Origin: Helicobacter anatolicus
GTDB taxonomy: Bacteria > Campylobacterota > Campylobacteria > Campylobacterales > Helicobacteraceae
Direction of reading: 5' to 3'
NCBI RefSeq assembly: GCF_021300615.1
Contig: NZ_JAJTMY010000001.1
Span: forward strand, 381,095 to 445,094
Length of the DNA stretch: 64,000 bases
The notes beneath the pieces are model-generated. The model did not search any database and was not told where the DNA came from. It was given only the letters and a program-made list of their open reading frames with translations. Position 1 is the stretch's first letter; each line of letters begins with the position of its first letter. This document shows positions 1-12,232 of the stretch, piece after piece. The position numbers and the translations under genes are program-made.

Positions 1-933
1 AAAACAAAAGGAATACCTTTTAATGCATATGTAGATTTTGATTCTAAAACTTCGATTACACAAAGTTCTACAATTGATGCGATTGTGGTAGCGTTACATA
101 AAAGAGGTGGGGAGAAGGTGCAAAAAGGCGATGTGATTTGTGAGATTAGTTCTAATGAATTAAATAATTTATTTTTTGAGTTGGAAAATGCACAAAATCG
201 CTATAGAATTGCGCAAGAAATTGAAGCAAAAGATAAAAAACTTTTTAAATCTGGAGTGATTTCTCAAAGAGAATATCAAGTAAGTTATCTTAATGCCAAT
301 GAATTACGTCTAAAGGTTATGCAACTTCAGACAACATTTAATACTTTTGGAATTGATTCTAAAAATCCAAAGGGAGAATTTGGTTTTCGTATTATTGCAA
401 AAGAAAGTGGAGTTTTAGCTATTGCGCCTAAGCAAACAGGGGAAAAAATTTTTGCATTTACTCCTTACATCCGTATTACAGATGGTGTAGATTTATTAGC
501 CTATCTTCGTGTGCCTATTAATATGGCAAATTATGTAAAAACAGGTGCAAAAGTTTTTAATAAATTAGGTGAGTATGTTGGAGAGATTAAAACAATTTCT
601 GTAGTAATAGATCACACAACAAATACAGTGGTAGCTACTGCTTTGCTTAATCAAACTCGTTATAAAGTTGGAGAAACTATTGAACTTTATGTAGATGGAA
701 GTTTTTCTAAAAACTCTTTAGTAATTCCATCAGATACGGTGATTAAAAGCGAGAATGATTATCTCGTGTTTAAAAAAACAAAATCAGGATTCCTACCCAT
801 AAAAGTTAAAATTTTGGAAGAAAAAAATAAAGCATTTATTGTAGATTCTTTTAATCAAATTAAGGCAGGGGATGTAATTGCAACAGGTGCAATTATTACA
901 CTTAAGGGTATAATGAATAATATAGGAGATTAA
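1..933 (+). CDS. Efflux RND periplasmic adaptor (CusB/CzcB-like), 5' partial
   Basis: The frame is open from the first base, so the true start lies upstream and 310 residues are visible. A GTG at 85 is in frame but internal, because plausible protein sequence precedes it. The product is the membrane-fusion subunit that links an inner-membrane RND pump to an outer-membrane channel. Visible residues about 36-49 (GGEKVQKGDVICEI) look like the end of the lipoyl-like half-domain. A helical hairpin rich in E, N and Q follows, then beta-rich sequence typical of adaptor barrel domains. The stop lies 5 bases before the pump gene, so the two are surely co-transcribed. The metal substrate cannot be read from this fragment; Cu/Ag or Cd/Zn/Ni are the usual ones for this group. 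Confidence 0.85.
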   Translation, partial: KTKGIPFNAYVDFDSKTSITQSSTIDAIVVALHKRGGEKVQKGDVICEISSNELNNLFFELENAQNRYRIAQEIEAKDKKLFKSGVISQREYQVSYLNANELRLKVMQLQTTFNTFGIDSKNPKGEFGFRIIAKESGVLAIAPKQTGEKIFAFTPYIRITDGVDLLAYLRVPINMANYVKTGAKVFNKLGEYVGEIKTISVVIDHTTNTVVATALLNQTRYKVGETIELYVDGSFSKNSLVIPSDTVIKSENDYLVFKKTKSGFLPIKVKILEEKNKAFIVDSFNQIKAGDVIATGAIITLKGIMNNIGD

Positions 934-938
934 AAAAT

Positions 939-3900
939 ATGCTAAAAAGAATTATAGAATTTTCTTTGCGTCAAAGAATCATGATAATTCTTTGTGCATT
1001 GGGTTTGTTGGTATTTGGGGGTTATAGCTTTTTAACCATACCTATTGATGCATTTCCAGATATTTCTTCAACACAAGTAAAGCTTGTTATTAAAGCTCCG
1101 GGAATGGCACCTGAAGAAGTGGAAAATCGTGTGATTCGCCCTTTGGAATTAGAACTTTTGGGACTACAAGGGGAAAAATCTTTGCGTAGCATTTCTAAGT
1201 ATGCAATTGCAGATATTACCTTGGATTTTGAAGATGATGTTGATATTTATCGTGCTAGAAATATGGTAAGCGAACGAATTACGGGAATACTTGATGATTT
1301 GCCAGAGGGTGTAAGTGTTACTTTAGGACCGATTGTAAGCCCATTGTCAGATATGTTTATGTTTACTATTGATGGAGATATGTCAGAGATTAAAAAGCGT
1401 GAAATTATGGATTTTACCATTCGTCCAGCTTTAAGAAGTATTCGTGGGGTAGCAGATGTGAATTCTATGGGTGGATATGCAAAGGCTATCGCAGTTGTCC
1501 CAGATTTTAACGATATGGCAAGGCTTGGGGTAAGTATTAGTGACTTACAACAGGTTTTAAAGGAAAATTTAAAGAATGATGGTGCGGGAAAAGTCGATCG
1601 CAGTGGTGAGACTTTTTTGGTAAAAATACAATCCGCATCACTAGATGAAGAATCCATTAGAAATATCACAATTCCTACAAAAAATGGTTATTTAAGATTG
1701 GGGGATTTTTGTAATGTGGTTTCAAGTTATAGAACAAGGCTTGGATTTTTAACAAAGGATGGTAAGGGTGAAGCGGTAGGTGGTTTGGTTCTCTCTGTGA
1801 AGGGATCAAATTCCAAAGAAACTATCCAAAGAATTTATGAAAAATTTGAAGAGTTGAAAAATATTTTACCAAAAGAATTGAGTATTAATGTTTATTATGA
1901 TCGATCTGACCTTACTCAAAAAGCTGTAGATACAGTAAGTAAGACGCTTATTGAGGCAATCATCTTGATTGTAATTACTTTATTTTTATTTTTGGGTGAT
2001 TTACGTGCGGCGGTTACGGTGAGTGTAATCTTGCCTCTTGCTTTAGGAATTGCTTTTATTTTGATGAAAAAATATGGAATCACTGCAAATTTAATGAGTC
2101 TTGGGGGATTGGCTATTGCAATTGGAATATTAGTAGATTCTGCTGTGGTTATGGTGGAAAATGCTTTTGAAAAGCTAAGTACAAATAAGACATTAACAAA
2201 ATTACATCTTATTTATCGTGCTTGTGCTGAGATCTCTACATCAGTATTTAGTGGGATTTTGATTATTATTGTCTTTTTTGTACCTATTTTGACGCTAGAG
2301 GGTTTAGAAGGAAAAATGTTTAGACCTCTAGCACTTAGTATTGTATTTGCCTTGCTTGGATCATTGATTTTAGCAATGAGTGTGATTCCTGTAGTGAGTT
2401 CTATTGTTTTAAAATCAAAAGATCATCATGAAACTTTTTTAGTGAGAATGTTGCATAAATTTTATGATCCAGCTTTGGAATTTTGTCTTAAACATAGCAA
2501 AATAGTATTTATCGGAGCTTTTGTATTTTTAATTATTTGTTTTTCGCTTTTTCCCTATATTGGTAAATCTTTTATGCCAACTTTAGATGAGGGAGATTTA
2601 GTTTTGACGATTGAAACAAGTCCATCGGTTTCTATAGATCAATCCAAGGAATTGATGTTGAGAATCCAGCAACAACTCAGAGAAATCAAAGAGATTAAGT
2701 CTGTTGTGGGGCGGACTGGTTCTGATGAATTAGGGTTAGATTTATCTGGGTTTAATCAAACAGATATTTTTGTTTCTTTTATTCCTAAAAAAGAATGGGG
2801 GGTAAAAAATAAAGAAGAGTTGATACAAAAAATCCATGACCAACTCGATGGGTTTAGGGGGATAAGTTTTACTTATACACAGCCAATTGATATGCGTGTA
2901 TCTGAAATGTTAACAGGTGTAAGAGGGGATTTAGCAATTAAGGTTTTTGGTGATGATATTGATACACTTAATAATATTAGTTCACAAATTGTAGAAATTA
3001 TTGAAAAAGTTCGTGGTGCTAGTCAAGTTTTTACTGCATTAAATAAGGGGGTAAATTATTTGTATGTAATTCCAAATAAGCGCGTAATGGCAAATGTGGG
3101 GATTACAACAGAAGAGTTTTCAAGATTCATGAAATCTTCCCTAGAGGGTATTATTGTAGAATATATTCCTCAAGGAACTGCAAGAATTCCAGTTTTGATT
3201 CGACAAAATAGTGAAATTTCTAAAGATATTACAATGTTAAAAAGTTTAGAAATGAGTTCAGAAAAAGATCTTCCTGTGCCAATTAGTTCAATTGCACAAA
3301 TTCAGGAGGTCGATGGCCCTGTAACAATTTATCGTGAAAACGCAAGAAGATATAGTGTAATTAGAAGTAATGTAGAAAATAGAGATTTGGGTGGTTTTGT
3401 GCAAGAAGTGCAGAGTAAAATCAAACAAGAAGTAAAAATGCCTAATGGATATTTTATCACTTATGGTGGACAATTTGAAAATCAGCAAAGAGCAAATGCA
3501 AGGCTTTCTACAGTAATACCATTAAGTATTGTATTTATTTTCTTTATTTTATTTTTTACTTTTAAAAGCATTCCTTTATCCTTACTTATTTTATTAAACA
3601 TTCCTTTTGCAGTGACTGGTGGACTTGTTTCATTGTTTGCAACAGGGCAGTATATTTCTGTACCTGCAAGTGTTGGATTTATTGCACTTTTTGGAATCGC
3701 GGTATTAAATGGTGTGGTAATGGTGGGGTATTTTAGAGAATTGATTGCACAAGGATATAGTGTAGATGAGGCAGTAGAAAGAGGTGCAAAGCGAAGACTA
3801 AGACCTGTATTAATGACGGCTTGTATCGCGGCATTAGGGCTTATCCCGATGCTACTTTCAGATGGTGTGGGATCAGAAGTGCAAAAGCCACTTGCGATAG

Positions 3901-3992
3901 TTGTTTTGGGCGGACTTGTAACTTCAAGTATGTTGACTTTATTGATTTTGCCACCAATGTTTAAAGCGATTGCAAAAAAGATTACGATATAA
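939..3992 (+). CDS. Heavy-metal efflux RND transporter permease (CusA/CzcA family)
   Basis: This 1017-residue protein has the normal length of an HME-RND pump, which uses the proton gradient to drive metal ions out through a tripartite complex. The first transmembrane segment is near residues 13-30. The TM4 signature (AIGILVDSAVVMVENAFE, about residue 394-411) carries the Asp and Glu typical of metal pumps. The periplasmic segment with QPIDMRVSEMLTGVRGDL is characteristic of the CzcA/CusA branch. Hydrophobic blocks near 340-500 and 860-1010 fit a twelve-helix fold. It sits 5 bases after the adaptor and 9 bases before a DUF3240 gene. H. pylori has related Czn and Cus-like systems, but metal specificity is not decided here. 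Confidence 0.93.
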   Translation: MLKRIIEFSLRQRIMIILCALGLLVFGGYSFLTIPIDAFPDISSTQVKLVIKAPGMAPEEVENRVIRPLELELLGLQGEKSLRSISKYAIADITLDFEDDVDIYRARNMVSERITGILDDLPEGVSVTLGPIVSPLSDMFMFTIDGDMSEIKKREIMDFTIRPALRSIRGVADVNSMGGYAKAIAVVPDFNDMARLGVSISDLQQVLKENLKNDGAGKVDRSGETFLVKIQSASLDEESIRNITIPTKNGYLRLGDFCNVVSSYRTRLGFLTKDGKGEAVGGLVLSVKGSNSKETIQRIYEKFEELKNILPKELSINVYYDRSDLTQKAVDTVSKTLIEAIILIVITLFLFLGDLRAAVTVSVILPLALGIAFILMKKYGITANLMSLGGLAIAIGILVDSAVVMVENAFEKLSTNKTLTKLHLIYRACAEISTSVFSGILIIIVFFVPILTLEGLEGKMFRPLALSIVFALLGSLILAMSVIPVVSSIVLKSKDHHETFLVRMLHKFYDPALEFCLKHSKIVFIGAFVFLIICFSLFPYIGKSFMPTLDEGDLVLTIETSPSVSIDQSKELMLRIQQQLREIKEIKSVVGRTGSDELGLDLSGFNQTDIFVSFIPKKEWGVKNKEELIQKIHDQLDGFRGISFTYTQPIDMRVSEMLTGVRGDLAIKVFGDDIDTLNNISSQIVEIIEKVRGASQVFTALNKGVNYLYVIPNKRVMANVGITTEEFSRFMKSSLEGIIVEYIPQGTARIPVLIRQNSEISKDITMLKSLEMSSEKDLPVPISSIAQIQEVDGPVTIYRENARRYSVIRSNVENRDLGGFVQEVQSKIKQEVKMPNGYFITYGGQFENQQRANARLSTVIPLSIVFIFFILFFTFKSIPLSLLILLNIPFAVTGGLVSLFATGQYISVPASVGFIALFGIAVLNGVVMVGYFRELIAQGYSVDEAVERGAKRRLRPVLMTACIAALGLIPMLLSDGVGSEVQKPLAIVVLGGLVTSSMLTLLILPPMFKAIAKKITI

Positions 3993-4001
3993 AGAGGGTT
4001 T

Positions 4002-4286
4002 ATGTTAGAAATTTATTTAGAGGCAGAATTAAAAGATAAAATTGTGGATTTATTTTTAGAGAAAGGATTAGATAATTTTTATTGTTTTGAAGCACAAAGA
4101 TATGCAACAAAAGATCTTTTGGTGAGTGAAAAAGAAAAAGTAAGTGGTAGAAAAGATTATGTGATGATTAAGGTATTTGCCAAAAAAAAACAGATTAAAG
4201 AAGTAGTTTCCTGGCTTAGTGATTTGGAAGAAAATCGTTATTTTATTTATACGGATAAAAAGAACAAAGATAAAGAAAATATCTAA
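4002..4286 (+). CDS. DUF3240 family protein linked to metal efflux
   Basis: This is a 94-residue soluble protein with no signal peptide, starting 9 bases after the RND pump stop with an AGAGGG ribosome site. The pattern of alternating short strands and helices, with a Lys/Asp/Glu-rich tail, matches the small DUF3240 proteins that often follow CusA-type genes. Those have been compared with PII-like ferredoxin-fold proteins, so a cytoplasmic sensing or modulating role for the pump is plausible but inferred only from context. No metal-binding Cys or His cluster is visible; the single Cys is in FYCFEAQ near residue 28. Confidence 0.75.
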   Translation: MLEIYLEAELKDKIVDLFLEKGLDNFYCFEAQRYATKDLLVSEKEKVSGRKDYVMIKVFAKKKQIKEVVSWLSDLEENRYFIYTDKKNKDKENI

Positions 4287-4321
4287 GATGAGATTGTAAA
4301 AGAAGGGGGTAGAGGTGTGGT

Positions 4322-5266
4322 ATGAGGGTGATTACTTATCACTTTATTAGAAAATTTGATACAAATTTCCCTTTTTTTAAATATCTTTCTTTTGAGAATT
4401 TTTGCAGACAGCTTGATTTTTTTGAAAATAAATATGGTTTTGTTAAATTGGAGGATTTTTTATCTTTATGTCAAAAACCTTCAAATTTTGCAAACTTTCA
4501 TAGAATTAAAGGAAAAATTTTATTGACTTTTGATGATGCTTATAGAGAGCATTTTACATTGGTGTTGCCAGAACTTAAGAGGCGTGGTCTTTTTGGAATC
4601 TTTTTTATTCCAACAGGAATATATCAAAATAAAAAAGTTTTAGATGTGCATAAGATTTATTATTTGCTAGGTAAGCATGGGGGTAAAAAGTTGGTAACAA
4701 TTGGAAATTTTTTAGCAAAAGATTTTTTCCTAAAAAAGATTGTTGGTATCTTAAGATCTGATTATGATGAAATATTTTTTATTACAGAATTCAAGAAATT
4801 TTTCAATAGTTTAAAAAATTATAGTCTTAGAGAGAAATTTTTAAATAAGATAGCATTGGAGCTTAATGAGGAAGAAGAGAAGATTTTTAGTGAATTTTAT
4901 ATAGCAATAGAAGAGTTGAAAAATATATATAAAAATCAAATGATTGGTTCTCATAGTGTAAATCATTATATTTTATCAGATTTGGATAAAAAATCACAAG
5001 AACAAGAAATTGCAGAATCTTTTCAATTTTTGGAAAATCTTTTCGGCACCTTAGAACCAAAATTATTTTGTTATCCTTATGGAATGTGTGATACTTTTAC
5101 AAAAACTACTCAGAAAATTTTAGAAAATCAAAGATGTGATTTTTCTTTTAGTTCAGAATCTAGAGATGTAGAATTAAAAGATTTTCTTCATTATAAACAG
5201 AGATTGCCTAGGTATGATTGTAGTGAATTTTTATTTGGCATTCCAACTTTTGGCAATTTGGTATAG
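4322..5266 (+). CDS. Polysaccharide deacetylase family protein (NodB-like)
   Basis: This 314-residue protein has the three NodB-homology motifs of carbohydrate esterase family 4. TFDDA near residue 69 supplies the catalytic base and a metal-ligand Asp. GSHSVNH near residue 209 supplies the His-x3-His metal ligands. CYPYG near residue 251 forms the binding groove. Such enzymes remove N- or O-acetyl groups from surface sugars using a divalent metal. No signal peptide is evident, so the substrate may be a cytoplasmic glycan precursor rather than mature peptidoglycan. It follows the metal efflux genes by 35 bases and may share their transcript, without an obvious functional link. It converges on mnmD. 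Confidence 0.85.
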   Translation: MRVITYHFIRKFDTNFPFFKYLSFENFCRQLDFFENKYGFVKLEDFLSLCQKPSNFANFHRIKGKILLTFDDAYREHFTLVLPELKRRGLFGIFFIPTGIYQNKKVLDVHKIYYLLGKHGGKKLVTIGNFLAKDFFLKKIVGILRSDYDEIFFITEFKKFFNSLKNYSLREKFLNKIALELNEEEEKIFSEFYIAIEELKNIYKNQMIGSHSVNHYILSDLDKKSQEQEIAESFQFLENLFGTLEPKLFCYPYGMCDTFTKTTQKILENQRCDFSFSSESRDVELKDFLHYKQRLPRYDCSEFLFGIPTFGNLV

Positions 5267-5339
5267 TTTAAAGATTTTTATAATGGCGTAGAAGCATTAG
5301 GAGATTTTAGAGTTTGACAAAATTATTTTAAATAGGAGT

Positions 5340-8827
<3,488 letters not shown>

Positions 8828-9002
8828 AATACTATTATCCTTATGGTTTCATTTAAAATTTTTTAAAAATTTGAAAATTATAAGATTTTTATGCTTATAT
8901 ATTCCTAATTGTGAGTAATAAATTTTGATTTTTTGCTCTATGATGAGAGATTATATTTTTAATATTGTTTTGTTTTTTGTGATTTTATTTGAGTTGCAGG
9001 TA

Positions 9003-10733
9003 TTAAAATGCATTAAAACCTAGGTTTTTTTCTTTATCAAAATCTGATCGTAATTCTTTTTGGATAGATTCTATAAAATCTTTTTCTTCAAAAATAGGCT
9101 TTGTTTTGAGTGCAACATTGTATGCTGTGTTTTTAACAATAAGAGAGATTTGTCCTCCGCTAAGATTGTATTTTGCGAGTGTTTGAGCTAGGCTTTGTTT
9201 TGAGTGTTCTTTAAAGGTTGCATTTTTTGGGAGATAATATTCCCATAATAAGATTCTTTCTTTTTCTGCTGGTCTTTTAAATTCAATTTTATGGTCAAAT
9301 CTTCTAGAAAATGCATTATCAATTGTTTCGAGTAAGTTAGTGGTAGCAATCAAAATGCCTTCAAATTTTTCAATTTGTTCTAAAAAAATATTTTGCATTT
9401 GGTTATGCATTTTTTCTGCACCACTACCGCTGTTAATTCTAAGACTTAAAAATTGATCCGCTTCATCTAGTAATAAAATAGGGTGATTTTTAGATTTTTT
9501 GGTAATTTCTTTGTAATTGTCAAAAATTTTTCTAACATTTTTTTCTGATTCTCCAACATATTGAGAAAGTACTTTGGAGCAATCAAGACTTAAAACTTGT
9601 TTTTTTAGACTTTTAGCAATACCTAATGCGCTAAGAGTCTTACCCGTTCCTGACGCACCATAGAAAATAATTTTGGATTGAATGGAGGTTTTTTCTTTTA
9701 TTCCCCAAGTTTTGAGAAGCTTAGTTACTTTAGGGTCTGCTTGCTGAAGAATGGTTTCTAGTGTGTTTTTTGTTTTTTCAGGAAGTATAATCTCATCAAG
9801 AGAGAGTTTTGGTTCTAAAATCTCAAAAAGCTCTTGTTCTTTGATAAGGTTATGTAAAGAAAATTTATTTTTTTGTTTAGTTTTGGGGTGGATAATTTTT
9901 TGCAAAATATCTTCATGGATATAAAATGTCCTTGAAATTCCACCAAAAACATTGAGTAATTCATCATAATCCAAAATATTTTTTTCAATCAAAGGGCTTT
10001 TTTCATCAAAAAGTGCACGATTTTTGATTTTATCATACTCATCGTTACTAATAAGATTAATAAGAACATTCATATCGTGCAAATTACTATTGCTGCTTGT
10101 ATATTCTTCTTTGAGTAGAGCAAAAAATATAATTTCTTCTTTTGATGTGAGATGGTTTTCTGTAATGATTTGGTGTGCAGGTATCGTGGTTTTGGTGATT
10201 TTTAATCGTGCTGTGATTTTATCTTCGATATTTTTTAGATGATATTTTGTTTTAACACAAGGAGTGGAATCTAAACGTTCCTCACTCAATTTTTGAAGTA
10301 AGGAGATTCTAAAAAATTGGTCTTTGAGAAATTCAAAATGATCATCATAAGGTGTGATTTCTAAAGATTCATTTTCATGATGATAATCAAGATTTTCTTC
10401 TTCAAATAATTTAAAAAAACTTGGTGACAGAGCAATTTCTGAATGCAAAATCTCCAAAAGTGTGAGAGAGTTTATTGGATATTGTTCGCCAATAATCCAG
10501 CCTGATTCTAAGAGATTTTTAATTTTTGGTAGATAAGTAAAAAGTTCTTTAGAATCTTTTTTGTTAAAAATTTCTTTTAAAAGCAAGGAGACTTCAAATT
10601 CTTTTTGATCGTTAAGATATTCTTTTAGCATAAATTGCAAAATTAAAATTTCTTCAGCATCACATTTAAGATAGGAGCATATTTTGCTATTTTTTGGGTT
10701 TATATCTTGTAAAAAATCAAAGAGAAGTTGCAT
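9003..10733 (-). CDS. AAA family ATPase, function unknown
   Basis: This 576-residue protein has a poorly conserved, acidic, mostly helical N-terminal half and a classic AAA ATPase C-terminal half. Visible motifs are Walker A GASGTGKT near residue 358, Walker B ILLLDEAD, a sensor-1 region IATTNLLETIDNAFSRRFD containing the arginine finger, and an AAA-type lid with GGQISLIV. No protease or membrane segment is seen, so it is not FtsH or Lon. Proteins of this architecture occur across Helicobacter and Campylobacter (for example Cj0377 by recollection) without a settled role. It sits 17 bases after der and 175 bases before gatA. Partners and substrate are unknown. Confidence 0.85.
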   Translation of the reverse strand: MQLLFDFLQDINPKNSKICSYLKCDAEEILILQFMLKEYLNDQKEFEVSLLLKEIFNKKDSKELFTYLPKIKNLLESGWIIGEQYPINSLTLLEILHSEIALSPSFFKLFEEENLDYHHENESLEITPYDDHFEFLKDQFFRISLLQKLSEERLDSTPCVKTKYHLKNIEDKITARLKITKTTIPAHQIITENHLTSKEEIIFFALLKEEYTSSNSNLHDMNVLINLISNDEYDKIKNRALFDEKSPLIEKNILDYDELLNVFGGISRTFYIHEDILQKIIHPKTKQKNKFSLHNLIKEQELFEILEPKLSLDEIILPEKTKNTLETILQQADPKVTKLLKTWGIKEKTSIQSKIIFYGASGTGKTLSALGIAKSLKKQVLSLDCSKVLSQYVGESEKNVRKIFDNYKEITKKSKNHPILLLDEADQFLSLRINSGSGAEKMHNQMQNIFLEQIEKFEGILIATTNLLETIDNAFSRRFDHKIEFKRPAEKERILLWEYYLPKNATFKEHSKQSLAQTLAKYNLSGGQISLIVKNTAYNVALKTKPIFEEKDFIESIQKELRSDFDKEKNLGFNAF

Positions 10734-10750
10734 GGTTTTCCTTAATTATC

Positions 10751-12124
10751 TCAACTCTTGATTCCATCATCTTGAGAGATAGATTTTTTATGTTTTGGCG
10801 TGATAATGATAGGGGAGCCTTCAAAATTAAAATGAGAGCGTAAATAGTTGATTAAATAGCGTTTGTAGCTAAAATGCAATGCTTTGGGGCGATTCATGAT
10901 AAGTGAGATTTGCGGGGGATTAGTGTCATATTGTGTTGCATAATAAATGCGGACAATCTTTCCATGATCGCTTGGCAGAGGATGTTTTTTTGTCGCTTCC
11001 AAAATTGTATTATTTAATAAGCTTGTAGGAATGCGGTAGCTAAAATGCTTATAAACTTCGATAATTTTATCTTTTAGTTCTTTGATGTGTCTTTTATTTA
11101 GTGCGCTTACTGTGATTATTGGTGCATATTCTAAGAATCTAAATTTATATTTTAATTCCTGAATAATATTTTTATATTCTGCATTTCTGATATCCCATTT
11201 ATTTAAAACAATAATTACACCTAACATGTATTTATCTACAAGTGAGCTGATTTTTTCATCAAGTTCTACAAAAGGCACACTAACATCTAGCACAAGTAGT
11301 GCGATATTACTTTTTTCCAAAACCTTACTTGTACGATCTAGAGCAAATTTTTCAATTCCTTTGATTTTACTTCTGCGACGCAATCCTGCAGTGTCGACAA
11401 AATAAAGATTATGATCCTTATAGGTAATGCTTTCATCAACAGGGTCTATTGTGGTACCCTCCATAGGACTTACTACACTTCTTTCTTTGCCAATAAGCGC
11501 ATTAAGCAAAGAGCTTTTTCCAACATTTACTCGTCCGATGATTCCAATAGAGATTTGCGGTAAAATAGTATTATCTTCTTGCTTATCTTTTTGCAAAAAC
11601 TCTTCTAGACTCTCTTCTGGGTCTTCATGATGTGGTGTAAGGTTAAGTTTATAAAGAATTGAATTAATAAGATAAGTAATTCCGCGATTATGGCTTATAG
11701 AGATAAAAAATATATCTTTTACTCCAAAACTATCAAAATTATAAGCAAGTTGTTTATCTTTGTCGTTATCTACTTTATTGATAACTAGAAAGCAATTTTT
11801 TTGGATTCTTTGTAAGCTGTAAAATAATTTTCTGTCTTCGTCGCTAGGAGCAAGTTTTCCATCTACTACATATAAGATCAAATCTGCTTGTTTTGCTGTT
11901 TCAAAAGAGATCTTTTTGACTGTAGAAAAAAGTTCAGTACTTTCATCGATTCCACCAGTATCAAGGATTTCTAGAAGATTTCCATTAAGAGAGATAATCT
12001 TTTTATTTACATCGCGTGTTGTTCCAGAAATATCGGAGGTAATGGCGATTCTTTCTCTTGCTAGTCGATTAAATAGAGAGCTTTTTCCTACATTAGGTTT
12101 GCCTAAAATTGCTATTTTATTCAT
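10751..12124 (-). CDS. der: Ribosome biogenesis GTPase Der (EngA)
   Basis: The 457-residue protein carries two tandem GTPase domains, the hallmark of Der. The first has GKPNVGKSS at residues 8-16 and the second GRVNVGKSS near residue 197. Each has its own DTxG (DTGGID, DTAGLR) and NKxD (NKVD, NKWD) motifs. A KH-like C-terminal domain follows, with a basic tail (KHKKS). Der acts in maturation of the 50S ribosomal subunit. An unusual feature is a moderately acidic linker between the two G domains ([18 protein letters not shown]). The gene is divergent from the secreted repeat protein at 12233. Confidence 0.97.
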   Translation of the reverse strand: MNKIAILGKPNVGKSSLFNRLARERIAITSDISGTTRDVNKKIISLNGNLLEILDTGGIDESTELFSTVKKISFETAKQADLILYVVDGKLAPSDEDRKLFYSLQRIQKNCFLVINKVDNDKDKQLAYNFDSFGVKDIFFISISHNRGITYLINSILYKLNLTPHHEDPEESLEEFLQKDKQEDNTILPQISIGIIGRVNVGKSSLLNALIGKERSVVSPMEGTTIDPVDESITYKDHNLYFVDTAGLRRRSKIKGIEKFALDRTSKVLEKSNIALLVLDVSVPFVELDEKISSLVDKYMLGVIIVLNKWDIRNAEYKNIIQELKYKFRFLEYAPIITVSALNKRHIKELKDKIIEVYKHFSYRIPTSLLNNTILEATKKHPLPSDHGKIVRIYYATQYDTNPPQISLIMNRPKALHFSYKRYLINYLRSHFNFEGSPIIITPKHKKSISQDDGIKS

Positions 12125-12232
12125 AATTTTTTATTGCTCTTTAATTAGATTTTTTTTATAATTATATACTAAATTATGCCGATAGTTATTGATAATCAAG
12201 GTATAACATAAAAATATTATGGGAGTATAGGC

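Noticed and set aside
85-933. GTG at 85 as the start of the RND adaptor gene
   Set aside because: The frame is open to base 1 with sensible protein sequence, and no ribosome site precedes 85; the gene is cut by the window edge.
12181-12232. Promoter for the secreted repeat protein (GGTATAAC)
   Set aside because: It is only a partial -10 match in AT-rich sequence; plausible but too weak to list as a feature.
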